A stretch of 64,000 nt of DNA from Osedax fenrisi (GCA_964019155.1 OZ025240.1:80476090-80540089); one strand, 5' to 3'. Positions 13,510 to 26,390 are shown, counted from the stretch's first letter. Program-made: numbers and translations. The notes: generated by a model not told the origin, from the letters alone.

Positions 13510-14153
13510 TTATTATATTTATTTTTATTTTATTTTAAAATATTTTATTGACTACAAAATCACGTGGTGGTTATGGGCGTCATGAGAAGGAAACAAAAAT
13601 AAAATAAATAAAGTACAATAAAAATAAAGGAAAGGGGAGGGTAGGTTACAATGTTAATAGGTGCGTGGAGAGTTTACATTTAAATAGTGACAAGGATTTC
13701 AAACACCTAATGTCATATGGTAGAGAATTCCAGTATTTTGGAGCTACCACAGAGAAAGCAGATTCGGAGTGAGCAGAGATAGTCGAGCGTTGCACAATTT
13801 TCATCGTGTGATATTTCCTGCTAGCTCGACTAAGGGTATGCGTACTGATTAGGTCTGCTAGGTACTCGGGAGATCTAAGATGTATCACCTTATGGGTGAT
13901 GCATAGTAGTCTGTACCTGCAGAGATATCTAAACTTAAGCCAGCCGAGTGATCGCATTAGAGTCGATATTGATACTATTGAAGAGAACTTCAGTTTATAA
14001 ATGGTGCGTATAGCACGTCGTTGTATATTCTCAAGTTTAAGCATAAGCTTTAGGGGTAGATTGCATAGAAGTGAGCAGCAGTATATGAGTCTACTGAAGA
14101 CTAGCGAGTGTATTAGACTTTTAGTCATTGAAAAAGTCAATTTATTACGTGAT
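13510..14153 (-). mobile_element. 5'-truncated L2/CR1-like LINE (copy 2)
   Basis: The same element and orientation as the copy at 1-1555. It keeps the RT C-terminal region and the 3' UTR, and ends in an A-rich tail (13510-13545 on minus). Similarity stops at about 14153, where the sequence changes to unrelated DNA; this is the 5' truncation point. The copy lacks the indel of copy 1, so the tail is in frame: LLCITHKVIHLRSPEYLADL then APKYWNSLPYDIR. Confidence 0.88.
13646..14153 (-). pseudogene. reverse transcriptase C-terminal fragment (LINE copy 2)
   Basis: About 169 codons of the RT thumb and tail region without an internal stop, but lacking the palm and catalytic residues. The reading frame runs upstream into non-element DNA (14154-14269), so the Met at 14269 is not a genuine start. 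Confidence 0.85.
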
Positions 14154-15750
14154 ATATTTATAGCATACGCTATAGCGGTCAGTTCACAGCTGTCCAGTGG
14201 ACAATGTCCACTATGGCATGCCGAGTGTATACATATACATCTACCCTCACTTGCATTACTCATCCACACTCCTACCTCACACCCAATTGCGCTTCATCTA
14301 GTAATGGTTATTTAGAATAATACCCCCATATAGGGGGCTTAAGCTTAATGGGGTTTTATAATTCACTTATAATTGTGTTCACGTTTACTAATTTTGCATT
14401 CCTCTTATTTTCTACTTATGAATTATTTTATTACTATTATTTACGTATTTATTTTAGTAAACATAAATGAGAACTATATTTGTTATATCTGCGTCTAAAT
14501 AAATTATCAATCTTCTAAATATTCCATCCAACTCTCACATATGTCCTCCCGTTTATGGTATACCGTATACGGTTATAGCCCCATCACTGCGCCCTTATTT
14601 ACTACTGTATGCATCGTTAAGTATTACTTTAGATAATGTAACATATCATTACACCGCATATCGCCAATATAGCCTACTTAATCAGATAACTATCACCACT
14701 CGCATACCCAACGCCCGGGAAAGACTTAACTCTCCATCTTACCTATCATACGTACGAGGTGTGCGATATGGTGCTGATTACTGCCTCCCTAGCTATTATA
14801 TTCGCTATCTCCCTCAACTCATCGCATTAGTCGTGCATATCTATGTGCTTCGATAGAATCTATATATATATAAATATATTAACGTACTATTTTCTAAATT
14901 AATCACTTACGCATTCACTCCCACTAAATCCTCTCTAACTTATTCCCTTAATAAGAATACCCTTCTACATCTATTATCACTCGATCACACATGACTATAT
15001 GTTACCTCTCCCTATAGGGAGTGTATACACTATAGTGTACCCTACCCTACACTATAGTGTACCCTACCCTACACTATAACGTACCCTACCCTACCCTATA
15101 ACGTACCCTACCCTACCCTATAGTGTACCCTACCCTACACTATAACGTACCCTACCCTACACTATAGTGTACCCTACCCTACACTATAGTGTACCCTACC
15201 CTACACTATAACGTATGATGTTCATCATACAACCACTTACATTAACACAACCACTAACCTCCTTACGTTACAATATCGACATTTAACTAACTCGCTCACG
15301 CTTATCATCCCTTATATATTTAACATATGCTAGTAGCTACATTACATCATACGTATATGGAACTCCCTCACTACGTCTATTAAATGTATCAATAATCGTC
15401 CCTAATTCATAACTTAACTCATGTATCACATGATTACCTCAATGTAATAGTGATAATATTCGTGCATTTCACTAATTACCGTTACATCATTTATACACAC
15501 CCACTATTTATATACACATATTATTATCATTTTTTTCTAATATATTATTCTCGTTCATCATTTTATTTACATATATATATATTTGTGTGTGCGTATATAT
15601 TATTATTACGTGCACCTATATTGGGAGGACATACCTGTACTAATTTGCACGAAATGTACCTACATCAACATCATCATCATCATATATGATAACATTTATA
15701 CCAGCTGCCAATATATTCCTCATTTGTTATTCATAACTGATATAGTACAT

Positions 15751-15812
<62 letters not shown>

Positions 15813-16067
15813 AATACATAGACTATAGTCTATATATATAAAAAAATAGTTATTATATAATATTTACTTAATAGAATCAAGGATACATCCAGAACAATGA
15901 TTTCTTCTTGTATAGTCATCCAAATTTTGAAATTTCATATTTGTAATATTATAGTAAAGACTAATTTTTTTCCTATAAAATATATAATTATGGATAAATA
16001 TATATATACCTTTTATTAAACAATTGATATATAGGTATATATTATATATAATATATATAATACATAC
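14154..16067. other. intergenic region, balanced composition at first, then A+T-rich
   Basis: The stretch to about 15430 is the longest of moderate G+C content in the first third of the window. It includes short hairpins (CCCCCATATAGGGGG at about 14323) and the 22-bp minisatellite at 15033. I found no splice-flanked open frames I trust. (AT)n lies at 15755-15810. Confidence 0.35.
15033..15212. repeat. 22-bp minisatellite
   Basis: Eight units of GTGTACCCTACCCTACACTA plus TA. Variants swap GTG for ACG at the start and CAC for CCC near the end. Each junction forms the palindrome ACACTATAGTGT when the GTG/CAC version is present. Confidence 0.92.
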
Positions 16068-16194
16068 TTTGCTATATCTAAGCGTTTTTTTTGATCCAAA
16101 TTAAATGTATTATTGAATGGTAAACGTATATCTTTTATAAGGTTTTCCATTTTCATGCGTTCAAGCTGAAATGTGTAACCGACTTTACATCTAA
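16068..16194 (-). CDS. exon of an unrecognised coiled-coil protein (third of three)
   Basis: Between an acceptor at the end of (AT)n, ATATATGCAG, and a donor AA|GTATGT. The 127-nt exon starts in phase 1 and ends in phase 2. It reads VGYTFQLERMKMENLIKDIR then LPFNNTFNLDQKKRLDIA: charged, helical, no stop; the other two frames are closed. Its entry phase does not match the exit phase of the exon at 22329, so another exon must lie between them or it belongs to a different gene. I do not recognise the family. Confidence 0.6.
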
Positions 16195-16195
16195 C

Positions 16196-16232
<37 letters not shown>

Positions 16233-16527
16233 TAATAGCATATAAGGTGAATTACGTATATGTATTTGTATAATATATTATAATTTATATAAGTATAATA
16301 CATACTAATACGTATTAGATATATATATATATATATATATATACCTAATTTGTACCTAACTTGTACAATGTACATATATGTATTATTTTGTACGAGTCTA
16401 AGTATTGACCTTACGTTATACCTTCATGATTATATGTGATATTTGATAGGGAAGACAGGAGTTTTATAGATTATTTAGCTGATAGAGATGCATGAGGAGA
16501 AAACTGACATGCGCTAAACCAGTGCTA

Positions 16528-16531
<4 letters not shown>

Positions 16532-16581
<50 letters not shown>
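16532..16581. repeat. (AT)n microsatellite
   Basis: Pure TA dinucleotide run; other runs nearby are at 16199-16228, 16320-16343 and 16748-16775. Confidence 0.95.
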
Positions 16582-16582
<1 letters not shown>

Positions 16583-16797
16583 GAGATATGTGGAGATCCT
16601 TCATTCTATAGAATGATGGTATTATGACATAATTAAGACATCTATTGTGTCCTTATTAGGTACTTATATGATATCTTAATATATGCTTATAACTTAATGA
16701 ATATTTGATAAAAAATATAGAAATTATATATCAGTATATACTTACAGTATATATATATATATATATATATATACTGTAAACAATATATATGTATATA

Positions 16798-17539
16798 GGG
16801 GAAAGTAACCTAATACGGACACTTTAGAAATAAATGGTCTTAAAATGTTATGACTCATTATTTGTATTCAAAAATTACAATATATTAATATTATATGATT
16901 ATAGATATTATTGATTTTCCGTATTCGGTACCCATGTCCGAATACGGACACCCTGTTTTATAATACGGATACCCTATATACCACTAGATAAACTATATAG
17001 TATTGATGAACCAATCAGATAAATTACAATTACATTATTTATAATTAATTTATGAATAATTTAATAGAATTTAATTGGTGGTATTAATATAATAACGCAC
17101 GCGATTTTTATAAAAATCAGAATAATGCATAGCCTACGCTGCGCGATGATTGGTTATAGGGTATCCGTATTAATACATCTAGAGTGTCCGTATTAGGTAC
17201 TTATATGACCTCTAGATATATGCTTAATGAATATTTGATAAAAAATATAGAAATTATATATATAATTTTAAAATGGTTTATTTTTTTATAAAGATAGTGT
17301 TATATTTTATATCGTTAATTTTGTATATTATTGAGAAGGTTTTGTGACATCTTTTTTCATAAATTTAAAAACGTAATAAAAAAATTACTTTATTGGATAT
17401 ATCAGCAATATTTTGATTAATTAAAAAATAAAAAATACTTTTTTAGACTATTTATATAATTGTGAATATTTTATTCATTAAACATTTTTGTATAGGATTT
17501 ATGGTCCCTGAGATACCGAGAGTATCAGTTACTTTCCCC
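16798..17539 (+). mobile_element. TA-flanked non-autonomous DNA transposon, family 1, copy B
   Basis: Starts TA|GGGGAAAGTAACCTAATACGG and ends GTTACTTTCCCC|TA, giving inverted ends and a TA target duplication typical of the Tc1/mariner-pogo superfamily. The centre (16918-16980) carries GTATTCGGTACCCATGTCCG, a self-inverse block of the terminal motif GTCCGTATT. The motif also recurs just inside the ends. No transposase. Confidence 0.88.
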
Positions 17540-17552
17540 TACGTATATACAC

Positions 17553-17588
<36 letters not shown>

Positions 17589-17601
17589 TAGCTGTTTTGG
17601 C

Positions 17602-20600
17602 CCGGTGTCGTATAATATATTGGGACAATCCGATATTTTGGGACACGCCCGATTATCGCCCATCAATTAAAATATTATTTTAAATATAGTATATAAAACG
17701 AATCTAAAAGCTAATTTAAATAGTTTAAACTATATTTATGAATATTAAGTGTATAAGTATATAGTTGTGCATATTATTAAGTGAATTTGAGAAAGAATAT
17801 TATGAAATTAAATCGTAAAATTTTAGTGTTTCCAATCTGTAGCTAGGTGATGAACATATGAATAGTGACATCCCTAATTTAATAATAATATGGACATATT
17901 TACTTGATAATTATTTAAAATGTTATATTATTGACTATTTAAATATTAACTTACTAAAATTATATAATTAATATTAAATATAATTTAACTAAAATATAAT
18001 AATGATATGTTACGGTATTTATATGATATCTCTGCTATATTTAATATAAGTTTGATATTTTTAAAATAATTTTAGTTTTAATAAAAATAATATTTATTTT
18101 AACAAATGCTCGCAATACTTCTCAACTTATTGATTACAAATTGTAATATAAATTAATATGCATAACTATATTTTACAGGTAAAATTCATGTATATACATA
18201 TCTTATCAAATCGTCACATATGTAACATGAATGTATTGTAGGATTTATAATAAATAACGGGTCCCATTTAAAATGTACGTGTAATAGGTCTACCTATATT
18301 ATAAACACACTCTGAATAAATTATAATCTTGAGTTATTAATGTTGAAAACGAGTTAGATTATTAATTAAATACGTAAATATATTAATTGAAAGAAATTAT
18401 AATTCATAAATAACATTATTTATATATATTACTTGACTAGATTATAAATATATAGATTGTAACTTATCTAATTAATTTGAGTAATCTATAAAGTAATTTT
18501 TCAATGAGTATTATTATATTTATTAGTAATTAAATTGGTAAACAGTTATCTCGTGCGTAGTGTAAATTCTAATATTTATAACTAATTATTTACATTAATA
18601 TATATTATCACACTTCGCACGAGATCACTCCCCAAGATTTCACTTCGCATTAGATCACTGGAATTCTTTAAATTACTTCTTAATCTAATTCGTATTGTCT
18701 AAACGTATTAATAAAATCTATTATAATATATAATTTGACTATCGTTATAAATATATGTGATGTATATTTTTACAAAACTGCAATATTATCGTGAATCATA
18801 TGTGAAGATACGTATTCTTTAGAAGTTATGAAGCGATAACACGTGTAGTTTATATAATATACATTAATATTTTACACTAATTTATAAGGTTATTTTTCAT
18901 TGTATCTCATTACCATATGTATCATTAGTTATATAAATGTTTAAATAACTTCTAGATCTAATTTGTATTGTTTAAACTTAAACATATTAATAAAATCTAT
19001 TATAATATATAATTTTACTGTCGTTATAAATTATTGTGATATATACATACAAAATTGCAATATTATCGTGCTTCATATTTGATGATTTGCTAAATTAGAC
19101 ACGACGAATTAAATTAAGAAGTAATATAATCACGTACATTTAATTATAAATGATATTAATGTGATATATTCAAAATTACCTTATCAATTATTTTAAATTA
19201 TAAAATTATTAAAGTATAAAATATTAATTTACATAATCTAAACTAAACGTGTATCGCTTTATAACCTCTGTAGGAGGTATATCACCTAATATGATGTATG
19301 ATAATCTGAATATTTTGTATATATATATTACGAATATTATATGATGGATGTTAAATTATATATTATAATAGCTTTTTTTAAGAAGTAATTTAAACACTAA
19401 TATAATTAATGATACAATGAAATTAATGAGATACAATGAAAAATAAACATATCAATTAGGGTAAATATTAATTTATATAATATAAACTATACGTGTTATT
19501 ACTTCATATCTTATAAAGAACACATCATCAAATATGATGCATGATAATCTTGCAATTTGATGTATATATATTACGAATATTTATAAATAAAATTATAAAT
19601 TATAATAGATTTTATTAATAAGGTGAATATAGACAATATGAATTAGATTAAGAAGTTATTTAAAAAATACTAGTGACCTCGTGCGAAGTGATTGTATGGG
19701 GATTTATATCGTGCGGATTGGTTATCTCGTGCGAAGTGTGATAATATATATTAATATAAATAATTATTTATATATAGTAGAATATACACTACGTACTAAA
19801 TAACAAACCGCACGAGATAACTGTTTACCATTTAATTACTAATAAATATAATAATATTCATTGAAAAATTACTTTATAGATAGGTGTAAAATATAAATTT
19901 ACATAATCTAATCTAAACGTGTTATTATTTTATAAATTCTAAATAAAGCGTATAATTTAATATGACGCACGATAATCTTGCAATTTGGTATATATATCAA
20001 AAATATTTATAACGACAGTAACATTATAAATTATAATATATTCTAGTAATAAGTGAAGGCTATACAATATGAAATTAATTAAAAAATAATGAATACGCTA
20101 GATATAAATTATGTTAATGTGTTAAACTAATAAATGTTTAACTAAAATGTATTAAACTAATAAATAAACTTATTATTAAAAGTAAAAAACTATGAATTAA
20201 TAATTATAGGTTATAATTATTATTATGAAATGGCGATATTGAATATAATATACTCAAATTAATTAGATAAGTTACAATCTATATACTTATAATAATTATA
20301 ATCTAGTCAAGTAATATATATAAATAATGTTATTTATGGATTATAATTTCTTTCAATTAATATATTTACGTATTTAATTAATAATCTAACTCGTTTTCAA
20401 CATTAATAACTCAAGATTATAATTTATTCAGAGTGTGTTTATAATATAGGTAGACCTATTACACGTACATTTTAAATGGGACCCGTTATGTATTATAAAT
20501 CCTACAATACATTCATGTTACATATGTGACGATTTGATAAGATATGTATATACATGAATTTTACCTGTAAAATATAGTTATACATATTAATTTATATTAC

Positions 20601-21135
20601 AATTTGTAATCAATAAGTTGATAGTTGATAAGTTGATAAGTATTGCGAGCATTTGTTAAAATAAATATTATTTTAAAAATATCAAACTTATATTAAATAT
20701 AGCAGAGATATCATATAAATACCGTAACATATCATTATTATATTTTAGTTAAATTATATGTAATATTAATTATATAATTTTAGTAAGTTAATATTTAAAT
20801 AGTCAATAATATAACATTTTAAATAACTATCAAGTAAATATGTCCATATTATTATTAAATTAGGGATGTCACTATTCAAATTTTCATCACCTAGCTACAG
20901 ATTGGAAACACTAGAATTTTACGATTTAATTTCATAATATTCTTTCTCAAATTCACTTAATAATATGCACAACTCTATACTTATACACTTAATATTCATA
21001 AATATAGTTTACATTATTAATATAAGCTTTTAGATTCGTTTTATATGATATATTTAAAATAATATTTTAATTGATTGGCGATAATCGGGCGTGTCCCAAA
21101 ATATCAGATTGTCCCAATATATTATACGACACCGG
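17602..21135. mobile_element. 3.5-kb foldback-type element with arms over 900 bp
   Basis: The left arm starts CCGGTGTCGTATAATATATT and runs through GGGACACGCCCGATTATCGC; the right arm ends with the same sequence inverted. The arms match continuously to at least 18500 and 20225. Shared blocks include the inverses of AACGGGTCCCATTTAAAATG and ACTCTGAATAAATTATAATC. The centre continues as an imperfect palindrome built from CACTTCGCACGAGAT-type blocks (18545-18650 against 19675-19825) and repeated AATAAAATCTATTATAATAT. No coding frame. A CTAG lies just outside the left end, so a Helitron-like origin cannot be excluded. Confidence 0.85.
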
Positions 21136-21300
21136 TGTATGTGCGGATAGTTGATAATTATGAGTTATTATTAGAAAATTGCATGATCTAGGAGTATTTT
21201 AGAAATAAGAAATATATTATTTATTTGATTTTAATTAATTATGTTATAAAAAACAAATATTGAGAAATTAATATATATTAATATATAATATACATAATAA

Positions 21301-21905
21301 ATGGGAGTTAGTCCTATCTGAATTAGCCCTATCGGAGTTAGTCCTATCTGAATTAGCCCTATCGGAGTTATCTCTATCTGAATTAGCCCTATATGAGTTA
21401 GCCCTATCGGAGTTAGCTCTATCTGAATTAGCCCTATCTGAGTTAGCCCTATCTGAATTAGCCCTATCGGAGTTAGCCCTATTGGAGTTAGACCTATCGG
21501 AGTTAACCCTATCTGAATTAGCCCTATCGGAGTTAGCCCTATCTGAATTAGCCCTATATGAGTTAGCCATATCTGAATTAGCCCATTCGGAGTTAGATCT
21601 ATCTGAATTAGCCATATCTGAGTTAGCCCTATCTGAATTAGCCATATCTGAGTTAGCCCTATCGGAGTTAGCACTATCTGAATTAGCCCTATCTGAGTTA
21701 GCCCTCTCTGAATTAGCCCTATCGGAGTTAGCCCTATTGGAGTTAGACCTATCGGAGTTAACCCTATCTGAATTAGCCCTATCGGAGTTAGCCCTATCTG
21801 AATTAGCCCTATCGGAGTTAGCCCTATCTGAATTAGCCCTATCGGAGTTAGCTCTATCTGAATTAGCCCTAACTGAGTTAGCCCTATCGGAGTTAGCCCT
21901 ATAGG
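21301..21905. repeat. 15-bp satellite with 30-bp higher-order unit
   Basis: About 40 units of GAGTTAGCCCTATCG / GAATTAGCCCTATCT, mostly alternating CGGAGTTA and CTGAATTA halves, so the effective repeat is 30 bp. The unit length is a multiple of three and lacks stops in several frames. This creates long false open frames on both strands, such as ELALS repeated on plus. Confidence 0.97.
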
Positions 21906-22328
21906 ATAACCTCGTCTCTCAATAAAATAAGTTATATATATTCGTATAAGAATTGTATAATTATGAAATAAATTAAAATAAATTTAATAAATCGTACGAA
22001 ATTATCTCGTACGAGATTACTGGTAACCATGAATCTCATTGGATGAAACTAATGTTATTTAAAAGCTCCACCTATTGATTATTAGAGGCGAATTAATTTA
22101 AAATCTTAATTTATAAATCCACTCTAATATATGATAACACGGTACACTGTAACATTTTGATAGTGCATATTAAAGAGGAATAAAAGATGAATATAACTGG
22201 TGTCTTCCGATCTTGCATTTATTTTTTAATTTCGTAGAATCGTCGCTTCGCGACGATGCCGCATTTTTATATGTTTAGAGAAATATATATATAGATATAT
22301 ATATATATATGTATTTTACGCAACTCAC

Positions 22329-22459
22329 CATTTCGGACAATTCTTTATTCTGCATTTGCAGCTCTACGATATGTCCTTTCATGTTATTTTGTTTAAATTT
22401 GTGTTCTAGTTCTATATTGGACAACTTTAATCGTAATAACTTCTTCTTGGCTTGGATCA
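22329..22459 (-). CDS. exon of an unrecognised coiled-coil protein (second of three)
   Basis: Acceptor ACCTACCCGCAG, donor GAAATG|GTGAGT. The 131-nt exon enters in phase 1 and leaves in phase 0. It reads IQAKKKLLRLKLSNIELEHK then FKQNNMKGHIVELQMQNKEL, a strongly predicted coiled coil. The entry phase fits the exit phase of the exon at 25455. The apparent start at 22460 is a GTG created by splice-site sequence, not initiation. Family unknown. Confidence 0.7.
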
Positions 22460-22494
22460 CTGCGGGTAGGTTTCATTCATACGTAACAATATCA

Positions 22495-22517
22495 TCATTT
22501 ATACTTATATATATAAT

Positions 22518-22570
<53 letters not shown>
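22495..22570. repeat. (AT)n microsatellite
   Basis: Interrupted TA repeat directly upstream (minus sense) of the coiled-coil exon. Confidence 0.9.
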
Positions 22571-22572
<2 letters not shown>

Positions 22573-22756
22573 CACCTAGATCATACGGATGTTGACACTT
22601 GTCTTGTTTTACATATGCTATATCTCACAATGTGTATGCCAAATCCAATTAACAAAATATAAGTAAACTGAGAAAGACTGGTAAATAAGTAATATATATT
22701 ATATTATTCTAACGATATGTATTGACTATTAAATTTAATTAAAATCAATGATTTAG

Positions 22757-22991
22757 ACTGACATCGGCCCCCAATATGGCACGTGACTAACCGAGAGTTA
22801 AAGTAAACAATTCGTGTAGGGCTTATATAATATCATATTAATATATAAACATACAGTATTATGATATGTATGTATATATAAAACACGAATTCACTACTAG
22901 GTGAATACTTTACTGAGAAATATAACGCCAGCCGCGAAATGTTTATTTTAACTTTTGTTTGACACGTGACTTATTGGGGGCCGATGTCAGT
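22757..22991. mobile_element. short MITE with inverted termini
   Basis: The ends ACTGACATCGGCCCCCAATA are inverted copies of each other and are followed on both sides by a CACGTG block. The subterminal parts, GAGTTAAAGTAAAC and its inverse, are also related, so the 235-bp element is largely palindromic. G+C-rich ends stand out from the surroundings. The target duplication is unclear. Confidence 0.8.
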
Positions 22992-24116
22992 ATTCAGCAA
23001 ATCAATAACTATTTTATTAAAATTGATAAAAACCATTAGAAGTTATTTTTAAAATATAGTGACATATTTCTTAAATCATATTGGAAAATTAAGTGTTTAA
23101 TATTATAATATTATATTTATAAATTTAATAAATCGATAAAAATATCTATTGTAAAATGTTAACTTTATATTTATTTACTTTACATAAAGTACAAAATTAT
23201 AATATATTATAAACTATAGTTTAGAATACTTAATACGATATATAGGATACACAATTAATTATACATCATATATATATAGATTGCAATTTTTTTTAATTTG
23301 AATCAATGAACTTATAAGTTGGATTATAAAAGATTCTTATAGAAGATTAAATATAGATTCAATCACAATTTGTATTATTATAAATAATTTTACATATATT
23401 ATTATAATAATATCCATAATATTTAGAATACTTATAGAAAAAGGTAATTGTAAAAATTAAATGTATTAAATTATTACGATACTACAATTAAAATATAATT
23501 ATTATTAGGTAAATTAATATATAAAATTAATTATATTATGAAATGATAAAATATTCTTATATTTCAATTTTAAATATGATAACGTTATATTTCCAACTAT
23601 ACGTAACGAAGTTACATATTTCTCTCGTTACAACTAGATACCTATAGATAAAATAAAAACATACAATAATAATATAATAATAATAATAATAAATTAGATT
23701 TTGCACATTTCCTGGGTCACTGATAAAACTTATCGGTGTTTTCAATCATTTAATTAAATAATAAAATCTTTAAGATTAAGATGAGAAAAATATAATAGTA
23801 ATCCAAATAAATTAATTAAAAGAATAATAAATTAAAATGTGAATAATTTCTTTATAAAATTACAAATTAATAAAAAATAAAATACAAGCAGACTATAGAC
23901 TGCTATTATTAATAAAGTAAAATAATTAATAATTATTAAGATTACCCATTATATAAAGTACAAATTATTTTCATAAGAAGTAGAATGCATGATTATCTCC
24001 TTTATATTCTGGTTCTAGAGGAGGCCATGTTACATTACATTATAAGCTAGCTTATGACATTTTATACGACAGCTGTCGTATAAATTGTATGACATATGAT
24101 ATTAGAATAAAATATA

Positions 24117-25069
24117 GGGGAAATTCTCCGATTACCGACCCATAAATGATTATTTGTAATAACTTATTCAATATTAAATATATTTATTTGAAATTTTGTA
24201 ATTAGGGTAATATTATGGCAAGTGATAATATGGCTATTTTTAATTTTTGATATAATTATATTTACAAGAATACACAGGGGGGTCGGTAATCGGATACATG
24301 TGCCTAATACCGACCTCTTTCTCCTATTACCGACACCCAAAATGATCGTGATATAAATTATTGTAGAATTATAATATCCAATACAAATAGTAGATATACA
24401 TAAATATAATTAATTATAACATTCACGCAATTTATTTTTGTATTGAATGTATGTTTAAATAGTAATTTTAAATTTAAATTTAAACTTTATAGTAATTATA
24501 TTAAAATAGTGTATATTATTATTTAATATTTATTTATTAATCAGTATGTATATAATCAACTGGAATCATGAATCCTAAATATATATCAATGATACACAAA
24601 CAACTTACGATATATTTTTAATTAAAATACGGATCTATTTTTATTGGATATTATAAATCACATGGGGTCGGTATTAGGGTAATATAGGGGGTCGGTAATA
24701 GGAACATCATATGGGTTGCTAAGATATCTTGGTTAATAGTTATTCAAATTAAATTATTTTTATAATAGTTATAAACATTTTATTGATCTACAATATTATG
24801 CTCAGTAGTAAGTTTTCTTTTAAAAAATAAAGTATTTACAATGATTTATAAAAGGTTTTTATTCAAATATTTAAAAAGTAAAAACAGAATATTACATTTT
24901 ATCAAATAACAATTGTAGTATTAAATATTTTTAAAAACAAAATACTTGTTCATATTTATCATTAAATTACTAATATTTCATGTATATATCATTTGTTGAT
25001 ATCTCTTATAGGTACTGATATAAGATAGGGTAGGTATTAGGATGGTGTCGGTAATCGGGGAATTTCCCC
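24117..25069. mobile_element. TA-flanked non-autonomous DNA transposon, family 2
   Basis: Starts TA|GGGGAAATTCTCCGATTACC and ends GGTAATCGGGGAATTTCCCC|TA. The motif GTCGGTAAT recurs inside at about 24285-24345 and 24664-24705, including GTCGGTAATCGGATACATG facing CCTAATACCGAC. This is the same architecture as family 1 with a different motif. No coding frame. Confidence 0.85.
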
Positions 25070-25454
25070 TATATAAATAAAATATATATGAATTATATAT
25101 ATAATCGTATATTATAATAGTTATATAGGTATATATACCTATACATATTAACGCACTAATAACATAAATCAGCAGAAAATCCGTACTACTGATTTTCCAC
25201 TTAGATCAAAAATGATGCAAAACCAAATTAACTATAAAAGTTACATTTCTATTTACATTAATTAGTAGGTATATAACAACTAATTACGTGAATATATAAA
25301 TATAGTAATAATATATAAAAAATATATTATTATAAATTAATATATGAAAAATTATGTTTGAAAAATAATAATAATACATTCTAAATAATATAAATAATTA
25401 TATAATAAATTAAAATATTTAAAGCCTATTGCGTTATTCTGACATACACCTAAC

Positions 25455-25613
25455 CATATAGCTCGTTGTTTAGTTTTATTTTGTGCTCTGATATATTGCG
25501 CTGTGTATTCGATAGAGTGTCCTTTATTTTCTCCTGGATATCTATAATTTCTGAATCGTCGAATAATTCCGTAAACTTCTTTTCGAAATCATTCATAAAA
25601 CAAGAATTTGACT
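25455..25613 (-). CDS. exon of an unrecognised coiled-coil protein (first of three)
   Basis: Acceptor TTTTTCAG, donor TATG|GTTAGG, on minus. About 159 nt, open, reading NDFEKKFTELFDDSEIIDIQ then EKIKDTLSNTQRNISEHKIK: acidic/basic helical sequence. It leaves in phase 1, exactly what the exon at 22459 requires, so the two probably join into one coiled coil. The plus-strand open frame here (25466-25654) is a shadow. Not recognised; a cytoskeletal or kinetochore-type protein is only a guess from composition. Confidence 0.65.
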
Positions 25614-26159
25614 CTGAAAAATGTATATTATTAATGAGTAAATATAAAATATGATTTCATAATATATATTGAATAAAATAATATAAATATGATAAATAGT
25701 TATATTTTATAGGTAGCCAAATAGAAGATGTAATAATGGTTCTAGGCGACCTAGCCATCCCCGTGCAATATGTCTTTAACAAGTAATCAAACATCAAAAC
25801 ACTTCATTAATAATTCATTAACAAGTATGATATTAAATAGATGTAAGTAACCACACCATATACTATAGTATCCCCCCATTTTTATATATATATAGGCCTA
25901 TATGCGACATCAACACCTACTACTAGTTAATTTCCGCGTTAGGTCCTATTTATAAATTACTGGTAACTACACATCTTGCATATCATCACACTTGTGATAA
26001 GTCTAAAGATACCGACATACCTCGCGAAATTAATAAAGTCATATGCAAGTATGATATTTCAGAAAATACATAATCTACATCAAATTGAAAGCAACACAAC
26101 AAAATAATCGGCACACAACAACAGAGTATTTATTATATAAGCACCTATAGAGTTGAACA

Positions 26160-26390
26160 AGATCGATATTGATACAAGATCTTGTGAATCAATATCACCA
26201 TTCAAGACATTATTAAAAACTCTCTTATTTATAATTGCCTACGATTTATAAAGTTTTTTTGTAATATGTCACTATCATATATTAATATTTTATTTGTATA
26301 TCCTATTACCATGTTATTATAAACACTTCTGTTAATTATCATTTAAAAAGTGTATAAACTCAAATAAATAATAATAATAGTATAAATTAA
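26160..26390 (+). mobile_element. possible LINE 3' end
   Basis: On plus the frame ESISPFKTLLKTLLFIIAYD ends in a stop at about 26250. This resembles the FKxxLKTyLF tail that closes many CR1/L2-type ORF2 proteins. It is followed by about 130 bp and an AATAAATAATAATAATA tail. No RT core is visible upstream, so this is at best a heavily 5'-truncated copy. Confidence 0.35.

Noticed and set aside
21231..21904. Long open frames on both strands with ELALS or ANSDR repeats
   Set aside because: They are produced by a 15-bp satellite whose unit is a multiple of three without stops; no splice sites or start context support a gene.
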